Positions 11,001 to 21,062 of a stretch of 64,000 bases of DNA are shown here, piece after piece. The notes under the pieces were generated by a model. That model did not search any database, was not told where the DNA came from, and saw nothing but the letters and a program-made list of their open reading frames with translations. Both the position numbers and the translations under genes were made by a program. The DNA comes from Delphinapterus leucas (lineage: Eukaryota; Chordata; Mammalia; Artiodactyla; Monodontidae), in assembly GCF_002288925.2 (NCBI RefSeq), contig NW_022098093.1, forward strand, positions 191,266 through 255,265, in the 5' to 3' direction. How positions within the stretch are numbered: the stretch's first letter is position 1; each line of letters opens with the position of its first letter.

Positions 11001-11400
11001 TTTTTATAAATGTACAGCTTGAAAAAAAGAGATCCTTCTTGTAATAGGTACAGCATTAAACACAAAAACCAACATGGGCCAGCCACATTCCAACTGAAGA
11101 CCCAGAGAAAGCCTGGCCGACAGCCCAGCCTCAGCCCCTGCAGCCCAGCAAAGTGTAAACCAGCACCCACTGCACCTGTGGGCTCAGCGGGCCCTTGACA
11201 TTTGCACGGGAAGAAAGAACAGGATGAGCTTAGGGCTTCAAACTCCCAGCTCAAGCTCTGCATTAAAGACTGGAAAGCTCCTATACCTGACACTAAAGGA
11301 ACCTGTATTACTCCTGTGGCCACAGGGACAAGATATCTGAAAACCAAAACCAGAGACATCCTGATAATGGACGTACCTTCATACCTTGACGTATGAAAAT
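11001..11400. other. Unexplained GC-richer patch
   Basis: About 400 bp clearly richer in C and G than its surroundings, most so at 11070-11210. It is open on the minus strand (173 codons, 10907-11428) and partly open on the plus strand (62 and 64 codons, 11010-11198 and 11202-11396). No domain is recognised in any frame. It could be a decayed retrocopy or an LTR interior. There is no splice or poly(A) evidence for a gene. Confidence 0.4.
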
Positions 11401-11469
11401 ATTTCTTAGCTACAACGCAGAAAAACATAAACCATGAAAGAAAGTGATATAAATTGGACTTTTAAATTA

Positions 11470-11611
11470 AAATATTTTATTCTTCAAATATATGGTTAAT
11501 GTAACAGAACAGGAGAAAATGTCTGTGATACACCTGACTAACAAAGGACTTATATTGAGAATATATAAAGAATATTTAGAACTCAATAACAAGAAAGTAA
11601 ATGACTTAATT
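11470..11611 (+). repeat. Old LINE-1 ORF2 3' fragment (left part)
   Basis: Plus-strand L1 wording: ACAAAGGACTTATATTGAGA, ATATAAAGAATATTTAGAAC, TCAATAACAAGAAAG. The fragment is split by the tailed insert at 11625-11963 and continues at 11977. Confidence 0.7.
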
Positions 11612-11976
11612 GAAAAACTGACAGGTTGATATAGTGTAGTTATGCACAAAATTTCACATGCAAACTGTAGGAATTTTCATGAATATACAATAACTACAAT
11701 AGAAAATTTGGCTATAATCTCAAATATCTATATTGACTTAAATCTAAATTCTAAATCCCTTCTTATAATAAAAATTGAGTGATTAATCTTCATGTAGCCA
11801 CAGTTCAACTTGCTATATGAATATACAGGTAAGACTATCACTGTTTCTAGAAAAACCTACAAGTAATATTATTGATGACATCCAAACATGTTTTAAGAAA
11901 TTCTTCTTTCTCAGTATGACAAAGATGGAATAAAGATGATGAGCTTACTACAAAAAAAAAAAAGAAAAACTGACAG
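11612..11976 (+). mobile_element. LINE-1-mediated retrocopy of an unidentified 3' UTR
   Basis: A perfect 13-bp target-site duplication GAAAAACTGACAG flanks the insert (11612-11624 and 11964-11976). The inserted segment (11625-11963, 339 bp) ends in an A-tail (11952-11963). An AATAAA hexamer at 11929-11934 lies about 17 nt upstream, the correct spacing for a cleaved mRNA end. The body resembles neither SINE nor LINE and has no open frame of note. The best reading is a 5'-truncated processed retrocopy of the 3' UTR of a host mRNA; the parent gene cannot be named from sequence alone. Confidence 0.75.
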
Positions 11977-12440
11977 AAGACATGAACAAATACTTCCCAA
12001 ATAAAGTATTCAAGGGCCAATAATCACATGAAAAGATCTTCAGCATTTTTAGTTATCAGGAAAATGCAAGTTAAAACCAAAATAAGATACCATTGCATAT
12101 CTATTAGACTGGCTAAAAGTAAAAATACTGACAATACCAAGTGGTGGTGAGGATATACAGCAACAGTAACTCTCATATACAATCACTGTGAGAAACTTTC
12201 TTGGCAGTTACAGAAAAACATAACCACGTATTTACCCAACATACAGTCAATTCACCCAAAGTAAATGAAAACAGATGTCTACACAAAGAATTATACATGA
12301 ATATTCATAGAAGTTTGATACAATATAGCTCCAAACTGTATATAAAGGACACTGTAAATCAACTATACTTCAGTAAAAATAAAATAATAATTAAAAATAA
12401 GAAATTATACTTCAGTAAAGGTAATAAAAATGAATAAATA
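11977..12440 (+). repeat. Old LINE-1 3' end (right part)
   Basis: Continues the LINE-1 split by the retrocopy: CATGAAAAGATCTTCAGCAT, ATGCAAGTTAAAACCAAAAT, GGTGGTGAGGATATAC, ending near AAATCAACTATACTTCAGTA. Heavily mutated. The A-rich end at about 12380-12437 contains a duplicated AAAT(T)ATACTTCAGTAAA phrase. Confidence 0.7.
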
Positions 12441-12444
12441 AAAT

Positions 12445-13455
12445 GCAAAAGGAGTCACTCTTACTTGGTTTCCAGACCTGCATAGTCTGGCTATTAGGGA
12501 AAGAGCAACATATATTGGCAGTAGGTTCAAAACCTATGATAGCTACTGTAAATGATGACTCCAACATTTCTCTATTGTCTGTATACTACAACCACATCCT
12601 TAGTAGGCCATTACACTGTTCTTTCAGGAAAGTTGAGTCCATAGGTATGAGTCCAATGCTGGCTTTATTTCCATGTGAAATGTATTTCTTTTTCAGAAGC
12701 AATATTGTGTTAGATAGTAATAGAGTAAGGCATTCCATAAGTCCACAGCAGTGATGCTGCCAGCAACACTTTGAAGAGGAAACTCAAATCCATTCCCTCA
12801 ATACTCATCTAGTTCAGTGAAGATAAATTGTTGTCCCTCCATAATGGAAGGATTCCAATGTAATCAGCCTGAAACAGATGGAAGGCTGCTTCACCCAAGA
12901 GAATAAGGTAAGAGATCCAGCATTGGTTTCTGCTGTTGGAAGGGAGCCACTTATCAGTGTTGATGGCCAGACCTGTTGTAGGGATAATTCATATTCTTAA
13001 GTTTAACACAGATTCTATCCCTACCCCATATCTACACAGTATATAGGCCCCTTGAACAAGTACAGGGTGGCTGGGGAAGAAGGCTGATAGACAACCACAG
13101 GCAAAGTCATATTGGCTACTGGACACTCCTTTTCAGTGGATGTCTTTTGATGAACATTGACACAGGATATAAATATTGTCACCATCTTGGCTCATTTTGA
13201 GACATACATTCACATAATTCTTCTTGGGATGTTTCTGTCACATATGTTCCAACCTTGTTCCATTTGTGCCCTTGACCATCAAGCAAAATTGTTGGCTGCT
13301 TTCCATAAATTAGTGTAGATCCAAACCTCTGGCCATATTTTATTCCAGGCAATGTGGATAAACAACTGTACTGCTTGATGTTTCGCCCACTAGGAACCTT
13401 TCCCATGACCACTTCATTATAGGTTCACTCCTGACTGGGGCTATAATAGTACTGG
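12445..13455 (-). pseudogene. ERVL-type endogenous retrovirus pol relic
   Basis: Antisense remnant of the pol gene of an ERVL-class endogenous retrovirus, spanning what looks like RNase H (right) into the integrase-side region (left). Recognition rests on phrases shared with the ERVL internal sequence, e.g. GGTGGCTGGGGAAGAAGGCTG and GATGAACATTGACACAGG on the plus strand. The longest minus frame (13179-13412, 77 codons) is interrupted and shifted. No intact catalytic set can be read. It has no adjoining LTR pair, is old, and is inert. Confidence 0.65.
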
Positions 13456-13457
13456 AG

Positions 13458-13737
13458 GGAGTAATTAATAAGAGAATGCAATTGGAGGTAATAATTGAAA
13501 GGCAAGGCTACCTCTATTTGTAGGTGACAGCATGACATATGAATAAATCAACAGAAAAGTATGAAAAACAAGAGCACAGTATGAAATTAACATACAGAAA
13601 TCAACACTCTAACTAAATAAAAATAAACAATTAAATATATAATAAAGGAAATGACCAAATATATAGTAGCAACAAAAAGGTTAAATACTTGTGAATAATC
13701 TTAATAAGAAATGTACAGAACTTTATGAGATTTAGTA
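13458..13737 (+). repeat. LINE-1 ORF2 reverse-transcriptase fragment
   Basis: Plus-strand L1 ORF2 downstream of the FADD region: CTATTTGTAGGTGACAGCAT, then AATTAACATACAGAAATCAAC, ATATATAGTAGCAACAAAAAG, AAATGTACAGAACTTTATGAG. Frames are broken. It abuts the ERVL relic on its left. Confidence 0.65.
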
Positions 13738-13739
13738 GA

Positions 13740-14365
13740 TTACACACAGATTTTTCTGCTCTTCCTCTCTCTGAGTACATATTAACATTGTACTTCTGAC
13801 CTCCTTGAAGTCAGGCATGGCCATATATCTAAATGGAGGCCAATGATTGCAGGCAGATGTCACAACTGTCACTTCCCTCACAGGGAAGAGATTCTTAATT
13901 TCTAGTATATCTATTTTTATAATCTCTGAAAGAATTAGTTCCTCAGAGGGGGAAAAAGAAACAAAATTAAGAGTGTGGCATTGAGAAAATCCTTTGAATT
14001 GAAAGTGTTACTATCATTTGATTATATGTTCACAGGTCACAGTTTCTGGGCCAGTTTTGTCCAAGGGAACTTTCTACAATTATGGAATTGTCCTATTCTG
14101 CACTTCCTGATATGGTAGCCACTAGCCTTATGTAGCTAATCAAACAGTGGAGTATATGTTCTTTCCCACACTGACTCTGGCCTTAAGCTTGTGACCTGCT
14201 TTGTCCACGGAAATAAACTAGCCATGGTCAGTCACGCAGACCTGGGAGAACCATCAAGCTGACCCCAGAACAAATTGCCAGCATGTGAAACTGTAAACTA
14301 AGTAAATGATTGTTTTAAGCTTCTAAGTTCAAGGGTGATCTGTTATGTAGCAAAACTACCAATAC
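13740..14365 (+). repeat. Degenerate LTR-like remnant
   Basis: Contains a typical MaLR/ERV LTR end: TGATTGTTTTAAGCTTCTAAG, then GATCTGTTATGTAGCAAAAC near 14305-14360, with CTTGTGACCTGCTTTGTCCACGG-type phrases upstream. Left boundary uncertain. Family not determined. Confidence 0.5.
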
Positions 14366-14599
14366 AAATGTTTTATTAACTTTTGGACTCTTTAAAAATG
14401 GAGGACTTTAAAACACAGTGAATTAATAGAACTTCTCATTCCCTGAAGTTGACTACTTCCATTGCTATAAAAACTAAGATGAATCTCCTGATAGAACTTC
14501 AAGTCCTTCCAGATACTGAAAGAATTTTAGGTTGATAATTAGCAAATTAAGAAAATGGAGTGAAGGGGAGAGGTAATCATGGTTCCTGATCTTCAATTT

Positions 14600-14639
14600 A
14601 AGAAATTTCGGGAAAAAAAAAAAAAAAAAGAAATTTCGG
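14600..14639 (+). mobile_element. Poly(A)-only retroinsertion with TSD
   Basis: The 12-mer AAGAAATTTCGG occurs at 14600-14611 and 14628-14639. The intervening 16 nt are one G followed by A's. Direct repeats flanking a pure A-tail are what remains when target-primed reverse transcription stops almost at once. Slippage duplication is the alternative. Confidence 0.65.
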
Positions 14640-15323
14640 TCACTGTACACATAAAGTCAGTTTGACAAGAAAACTAACATTTCATATATTAATTCCTTTG
14701 GATGTTAATGTATCTAGACATAAACTTACAAGAATATTTAATCTTCAATTATCCTGGGAATTTCAAAATGATTAATATTTAAAATGTTGGCATTGGTATA
14801 TTATTATTAGAGCGACTATTCACTAGAGCATCATAATTTGTCAATCTCCCTACAAGTTACTGGTATGCTATTTTGTATATAATTAGGAAATGGAGGTTGA
14901 ACAAGGAGTAAGTTTTCAGACTTCGTTATAGGGTGGCTTTGGAGCTATACAATTAATGTACTGTTCCAATATATTTCAGAGACTTCTGGGGACAAAATCG
15001 GTATTTCTCACCAGGGATCCCAAAACTAAATCAAAGGAACAATAGTTGATAATGGAAGAGAAGCCTCAGGATGCTGTGGGGCTGCCTCTTCCCCATGAAT
15101 GCTGATCTGATAAGGAGTTCTGCTTTAGGGCCAGCACTGCCTATGACTAATCTACTTGGTTTGGGGGTCGAGTTTAAAAAGCCTATCATCACATTTTTCT
15201 TCCCTACGATTTAACCTTCATCAGCAATGGATGTAATTTTTTGAACTTCATCTCATTTATTTGCCACAGTCCCCATTTCTTCCAGAATTTGGGTAGTACA
15301 TTAATCACGGTAAGTTAAGACCA
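14640..15323. other. Unassigned sequence
   Basis: Nothing recognisable as gene or repeat. Moderately AT-rich. Confidence 0.45.
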
Positions 15324-15349
15324 AACACACACACACACACACACACACT
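15324..15349 (+). repeat. (AC)n microsatellite
   Basis: About 12 to 13 uninterrupted CA units. Long enough to be length-variable between individuals. Confidence 0.95.
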
Positions 15350-16730
15350 CATGCTATATATTCAGTGCAAGTTGGCAACAAGTATCAGCTCTTCATTAGT
15401 AATTCAGAACTCATGATGAGTAAGGTTCCATCATCATGTAACTACATCATCTGGATAACAGTCTCTTCAATCACCGCAGCAGTACAAGAAACAGCTTGAC
15501 AGCCAAGTACCAGCAGTGTCATGATTTGGCTTTAAAGTGACATCATTTGCATTCCCATTTCATCAGCCAGAAAGAGTCACGCAGTCCTACCTAATTTCAA
15601 AGTGCTGGGAAAAAATTCACAATCTCAAAGCCTTCCTTCATTAAAAGAACTTTACCCTCTGCATCCTGTAAATTTTGCTACATCTTCTAAATGTTTAGCA
15701 GCCACTAACTGCAAGGGGCTTGTGGTGGGGGGCGGTCTGTGCAACGAGATGAAGTAATGTCTTCTACACTCTTGTCCACTGCTGGTGACACCCATCAGCC
15801 CAGGCTGTAGTACTCAATGAGACCAGCCAGTGGCATTCAGTTCCACTGCAGCACACTGGTATCAATATCTGGGTGGTGGTGAGTAATAAGCCATCTCCAG
15901 ACCCCCTGAATCTGGAACGTAATTCAGCTAGAAACTTTCTCGGGTGGTCAGCAGGTTCTTGCTTGTACCCTTTCAGTGACCTGGGAGATGGAAACCTGAG
16001 GACTCCACAAAGCCTGCCTTCATCTCACCTTGGGAACTTCATAACCTTGACAGTGGCAATGGGGCAATCTTGGTGGAGGTGGTGAATTATCTTGATATTT
16101 GCCCTCTCTCTACTTGCCGTGCTCTGCCACTTTTGTGTCCTTTTGTGTTCCAGCAGTTCTAGGTGTGCCTTTGGATTCTAAGGCTCAGGAAACTATAAAA
16201 GAACAATGCGTATTTGTATCTTCATTAGTAATCACGCTGCTTGACATACTCTCATCAAAGTAAGCCCCCCTCTCTTTAAGAACTGCCTTTTATGGTGGTT
16301 GTGGCCACCTCAGATGACCTCGAGAAATGTGGCATTTTTGTTTGCACCACTCAGATCTCTTGCATAAATTCTTGTACTGTTCTGTTTAGTTGTCTGCTGG
16401 GGTCACTAACTGCAAAACAGTAAGAGGAGCTCCTATTGCTGATCCACATATGGAAACTTCAATATATCTTCCTAAGTATCATTAATATAGAAATATTTTT
16501 TAAAACTGGAAATAATTTTGTTAAGTTGTAAATCTATGTCATCTAGTTGTTTAAAACAGTAATTGTGTATCCCAGTGCATTGTCAGTATAAAAATAAGAC
16601 ATTCATTTTTAGGAAGTAACAAAAACACAAATTCTACCGATTATAGGGCTTTCCTAATGCATTTTAATATATAATATTTAAATTTTATTTTTTTGTTTTT
16701 AATATACTCTATTTCAGGTTTACATAGTTT
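15350..16730. other. Unassigned, possible antisense LTR-related remnant
   Basis: Somewhat higher GC than neighbours. Parts around 15470-15640 (reverse strand) recall MaLR/ERV LTR phrases such as CACTTTGAAATTAGGTAGG and GCTGATGAAATG, but the match is loose. A 70-codon plus frame (15873-16085) and an opposing minus frame have no recognised domain. Confidence 0.35.
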
Positions 16731-16734
16731 AATT

Positions 16735-17375
16735 TTTTAATTAATTTCTTTATTGGAGTATAGTTGATTTACACTGTTGTGTTAGTTTCCGCTGTACCGC
16801 AAAGTAAATTATACATATACATATATCCACTCTTTTTTTAGATTCTATTTCCATTATAGGTCACTACAGAGTACTGACTAGAGTTCCCTGTGCTATACAG
16901 TAGGTTCCTATTAGTTATCTATTTTATTTATGTTTAATTAACTAATTAATTTATATGTATATTTTTAAATTTTTGGCTGCACTGGGTCTTCGTTGCTGCA
17001 CGCGGGCTTTCTCTAGTTGCGGCGTGCGGTGGCTTCTCTTGTTGAGGAGCACGGGCTCTAGGTGCGTGGGCTTCAGTAGTTGTGGCACACAGGCTCAGTA
17101 GTTGTGGTGCACGGGCTCTAGAGCGCAGGCTCAGTAGTTGTGGCACACGGGCTTAATTGCTCCGCAGCATGTGGGATCTTCCTGGACCAGGGCTTGAACC
17201 CATGTCCCCTGCACTGGCAGGCAGATTCTTAACCACTGCGCCACCAGGGAAGTCCAAGTTATCTACTTCATATATAGTAGTGTGTATATGTCAATCCCAA
17301 TCTCCCAATTTGCCCCTCCCCCCACCCTTCCTCCTTGGTAACCATAAATTTGTTTTCTACATCTGTGACTCAATA
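16735..17375 (-). repeat. Cetartiodactyl LINE-1 3' end, antisense, split by a SINE
   Basis: Plus strand reads TTTCTTTATTGGAGTATAGT, TGTTAGTTTCCGCTGTAC, GTTCCCTGTGCTATACAGTA, then after the SINE GTCAATCCCAATCTCCC and GTTTTCTACATCTGTGACTC. This is the reverse complement of an L1 3' UTR of the same type as the one ending at 57776. The element is 5'-truncated. The SINE at 16931-17256 sits inside it and must be younger. Confidence 0.85.
16931..17256 (-). repeat. Long CHR-type tRNA SINE, nested in LINE-1
   Basis: Head on the right (minus strand starts GGACTTCCCTGGTGGCGCAG). The body is longer than CHR-2, with repeated GTTGTGGCACACGGGCT-like modules and a TTTATTTATGTTTAATTA-type tail on the left. 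The 9-mer AGTTATCTA flanks it at 16913-16921 and 17257-17265, with further imperfect matching, so the TSD is aged. The host is the L1 3' UTR. Confidence 0.88.
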
Positions 17376-17608
17376 TTTACATTTTTAAAGCAACAAAAAC
17401 ACTTGCATAACAAATCTTGAAATGTATTAGGTCACTATGCATATCCATGATTTAACTGACATTAAGCTGACGAATATATTTCTAAGATAATAGAAGAAAG
17501 GTCTGAAGACCTTTTCTCATTTACTTATACAGGACTGGCACAATATTTTGAATACCAAAATAGTGTCACATGTTACTAAGAATACATTAGAAAGGTTAAA
17601 GTGACAAT
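17376..17608. other. Unassigned AT-rich sequence
   Basis: No recognised feature. Confidence 0.4.
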
Positions 17609-17745
17609 GGGTAACATAGGAGAGAGAAAAGAGGGGAAAGCTCACAGGGGCAGGGGGAGAGAAAGAGGGAGGAAGAAAAGAAAACGGCAGAAGAAACTAG
17701 AAAAAGAAGAGAGGAAGGAGGAAGTGAGGAAAACACATGGAAAGA
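17609..17745 (+). repeat. Polypurine (GA-rich) tract
   Basis: About 135 nt almost entirely A and G on the plus strand, with few pyrimidines and no strict unit. Such tracts can adopt triplex structures. It is shorter than the tract at 42310-42515. Confidence 0.8.
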
Positions 17746-18530
17746 TAAAAAATTAGCTTATTTTATCACTGCCCTGATCAAGGGATTGAATTCATTTCAT
17801 ATCATCATTTCACCAAAGAGGTTTAGGAAAGTAATTCTGTTTGCTCCAGTTGGTGTTTATTAAAGGGGAAAGAAAGTGATCACACTCTACTGTCAGCAAA
17901 AATTTAATTGTAGTAAAGCACTGAAGCTTATAAGCATTCATTTTCCTTGGCTAAGTTATCTTCAAACTTGTAAGAGAAATAATCTGAGTTTGTGGGAAGT
18001 CTTTGAATGTCTATAAAATAGGGACTATTTGATTTGTTACAGAGACAGTTCTCATCTTAAATATGATTGCATTTCTTTATGTTTTGATCATTAAATCTTG
18101 AAACTAGTCCATGTTTCAAAGAACTATAAAGCTGGGGTTTTGGTGACTATAAATCAGATATGTAGAGTATGGTCCTCATTCCAGCATTGTCAGTTTGATT
18201 TAAAAATATCTGAAATGTGCTAGTCTACCCTTTCCACCACATAAATAGAAGCTATAGAAAAATTTAAGAGAGTCCCAACAGAAAAACAGAAAAAGACATG
18301 TCTCCCTGATTCTGACTCCTACTTCTGCTCCATATCTGCACAGACACCCACACACAGACACACAAATACACACAGATATACACAGACTCAAGTACACTCA
18401 TATGAAAGAATACCTTGCTTTCTGGCTTAATTAAAATCTGGACACAAACTCAGTGGTCTATTTAAGAAAGAAGAGTGACTCCTGATTTAGGTGGTTTTGT
18501 TGGGTAACAAAGGAATTTTCTAGAAAATTG
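17746..18530. other. Unassigned, with short CA-rich patch
   Basis: No gene or family recognised. An imperfect CACA/CAGA-rich stretch lies at about 18340-18390. Confidence 0.45.
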
Positions 18531-19003
18531 TATTAGTTTCCTAAGTTTGCCATAGCACAGACAGGGTATGGCTTAAAACAACAGAAATTTATTCTCTCAT
18601 AGCTCTTGACACTGTAAGTCCAAAATCAAGGTGTTGGCAGAGTTATGCTCCCCCTGGGACTTTGGGTAAAATCCTTTCTTCTCCTTAGTTCCTGGTGGTG
18701 ATGGTCAAACCTTGCCATTCCTTAGCTTGCAGCTGCATCATTCCAATCTCCACCTCTGTCATCACATGGTATCCTCCCCTCATTTGTCTGTGTTCACACT
18801 GTCTTCCCTCTGAGCCTGTTTGTCTACTCTTCTTAAAAGAACACCAGTCATACTGAATTAAGGGCTCACCCCACTTCAGTATGAACTCATCTGAAGTAAT
18901 TACATCTGCAACAGTCCTGTTTTCAAATTAGGTCATATTCTGGGGTTTTGTGGGTTAGGACTTTAACATAGCTTTTTAGGGGATACAATTCAACCCACAA
19001 CAG
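18531..19003 (-). repeat. MaLR/ERVL LTR, antisense
   Basis: Plus strand starts TTGTATTAGTTTCCTAAG, GGCTTAAAACAACAGAAATT and ends AATTCAACCCACAACA, with AGCTTGCAGCTGCATCATTC and ACATCTGCAACAGTCCTG between. It is the reverse complement of a common MaLR-type LTR, near full length (about 470 bp), without internal region. Confidence 0.75.
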
Positions 19004-19469
19004 TAGATGAAGTTACTTCTTAAACAGACAAAACTATTCCATTTCTGTTATCATATTAGAAAGTCTTCTAAAACCTACTAGGAACTTTCAAGCCTTCTTT
19101 TTTGGTATTTATTTAAACTGCTAGTTAAAATAATATAGATTTAGCATGGAAAATTTAAAAAATACGTACACTTATAATGAAGGAGGTTACAATCACCCAT
19201 ACAGATATATTAACTGCAATATTATTTTTGTATTTATATGAAAGCATACTTTCATTCTGCATATACAATTAACATGTTTTACGTTGCAAAATATCCAATA
19301 CACCAGCTGTACTTACAATATGTATCCACTAGCTGTAAGGTCATATAATTAAATAGTTTTCTATTAATGGGTATTCATTTTGTTTTCAAATATATCCCAC
19401 TTTAAACACTTTTGTAGCAAACTGCACCTAAAATCTTTATCTACATTTAATATCATTTTATTTTTTCTG
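19004..19469. other. Unassigned AT-rich sequence
   Basis: Nothing recognised. Confidence 0.45.
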
Positions 19470-19725
19470 GTCTCTCATGCATTTTCTTCTCCATCTCTGA
19501 AATCTAAGATTGTAAGCTTCTTTCAGCTTCATGTTGTCATTTCTATTCAGCATTTTGTACCTGTTGTCCATCACCTCTTCCTGGAACACACTTTCCTGAA
19601 CATTTCATAATGCTACCTCTTTCTAAGCCTTCAGCCCTCTGTTTAGATAACACTCTGCAGACAGGCCTTTCCTGACGCCTTGCAAAATTGTGTCTTAGCT
19701 CCCTGTATTGTAATAAAATTCATAA
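19470..19725 (+). repeat. L2-like LINE fragment
   Basis: Phrases TTCCTGGAACACACTTTCC, GCCTTTCCTGACGCC and TAGCTCCCTGTATTGTAAT match the far 3' region of ancient L2 LINEs. Assignment is by eye. Confidence 0.5.
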
Positions 19726-20059
19726 CACATTGTTTCTCATTTCAGTTTTTGATTTTAATACTGTGAACAGAGGGTCAGTGACTTTCTTATCTACCCAACA
19801 TTCCCCAACACACATAATGTATTTGCTCAACAAATGTCCTCCAATAGTCCCTATCTTAGAAATTTCACCACCAAACTTCCAGCTTCTGGACCTGAATTCT
19901 TGAATCTTGAAAGTCTTCTCAGTTACCATCTTTTCCAAGAAATCCACATTATCACTATATCTTACTTGATCTACTACAGTACTTACTTATATAACATTCA
20001 CTCTCCACACCTGTCCTTTTTTAATGTACTCTCAATTTTCTCAGATGGCCTTTTAAAAA
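19726..20059. other. Unassigned sequence
   Basis: No clear family. Overlapping short frames on both strands (60-81 codons) have no motif. Confidence 0.4.
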
Positions 20060-20330
20060 GATCATTCAAAACTTTGTAGTTCTATTGTTCATAATCTTCA
20101 ATGGCTTTTACTACTTTCAAGATAAAGAGAAAATCCTTCACATTACTCCCACGTTTTGCCTATGGACTTCCTGTCCAGCCTAATGTCACCATTTCCTGCC
20201 TTATTCTGCCCACCCCAAGCATACGGGCTTTCACTGAGATCCCCAAAACTGCCGTGTTGTCTTCTGCCATAAATGATTTACACAAGTTGTTTCCTTATCA
20301 GAAATGATTCTACCTGCTCTAACTCTGCAT
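20060..20330 (+). repeat. L2-like LINE fragment, second piece
   Basis: CTTCAATGGCTTTTACTAC, then AGATAAAGAGAAAATCCTTC and CCTTATTCTGCC follow the order of an L2 3' segment that should lie upstream of the piece at 19470-19725. The two are out of order and are therefore separate insertions or rearranged. Confidence 0.45.
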
Positions 20331-20539
20331 TATAAAATTCTATCTCATTCTTTTTTTTTAGGTAGATAAAAACTTTTATTGGGTAGATCAATCCATTCAT
20401 CTATTAATCAAGGGCATGATGCCTTAACAAATCACTATGTATATTTAACAAATAGTAGGAAGAAGAAAACTAGCATGTATTAAAAGCCAGATAAGTGCCA
20501 AGCCCTCTTTTTGTTTTCATTTTGTGTTTTGTTTTTTTT

Positions 20540-21062
20540 CTTTCAGCTTTACTGAGACATAATTGACACACAACACTGTATAAACTTAAGGTGTACAGCA
20601 TAAAGAGTTGACTCACATACATCATGAACTGATTATCACAATAAGTTTACTGAGCATCCATCATCTTACACGGATACAAAATTAGAGAAATAGAAAAACA
20701 TATTTTTCCTTGTGATGAACTCTCAGGTTTTACTCTCTTAACGGCTTTCATATATAACCTACAGCAGTGTTAATTACATTTATCATGTTGTACATGACAT
20801 CCCTAGTACTTACGTATCTTATAACTGTAAGTTTGTACATTTTGACTGCCTTCATCCAACTCCCCCTCTTCCCATCCCCCAACTCATTCTTTATTTTTTT
20901 GGCCGTGCTGTGCAGCTTGTGGGATCTTAGTTCCCTGACCAAGGATTGAAGCTGGGCCCTCAGCAGTGAGTGAGAGCACGGGGTCCTAACCACTGGGCCA
21001 CCAGGGAATACCCCCCGCCCCAAACTCATTCTTAAAATATCAATTCTAAGGTCATGTGTTCA
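20540..21062 (-). repeat. LINE-1 3' UTR fragment, antisense, with SINE inside
   Basis: Plus strand reads TTTACTGAGACATAATTGAC, TAAGGTGTACAGCATAAAG, GAACTGATTATCACAATAAG, then after the SINE a short continuation. It is the reverse complement of an old L1 3' UTR. The SINE at 20892-21022 splits it near its right end. Confidence 0.75.
20881..21033 (-). repeat. CHR-1-type SINE with 11-bp TSD
   Basis: Insert 20892-21022 (131 bp). Head on the right; the minus strand begins near CCCTGGTGGCCCAGTGGTTAG. The body is the short CHR-1 form (GGGATCTTAGTTCCCTGACC on the plus strand). TSD AACTCATTCTT at 20881-20891 and 21023-21033 is perfect. Confidence 0.9.

Noticed and set aside
10907..11428. 173-codon minus frame as a gene
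   Set aside because: No domain, no transcript features, and the opposite strand is also partly open, as expected of a GC-rich patch.
15770..15990. Open minus-strand stretch suggesting an exon
   Set aside because: No recognisable domain, flanked by stops, and no splice-site pair; nearby text looks LTR-like.
16613..17402. ACAAAAACAC near 16618 and 17392 as a TSD for the L1 at 16735
   Set aside because: The left copy is about 110 bp away from the L1 A-tail side, so it does not abut the element; A-rich matches arise by chance.
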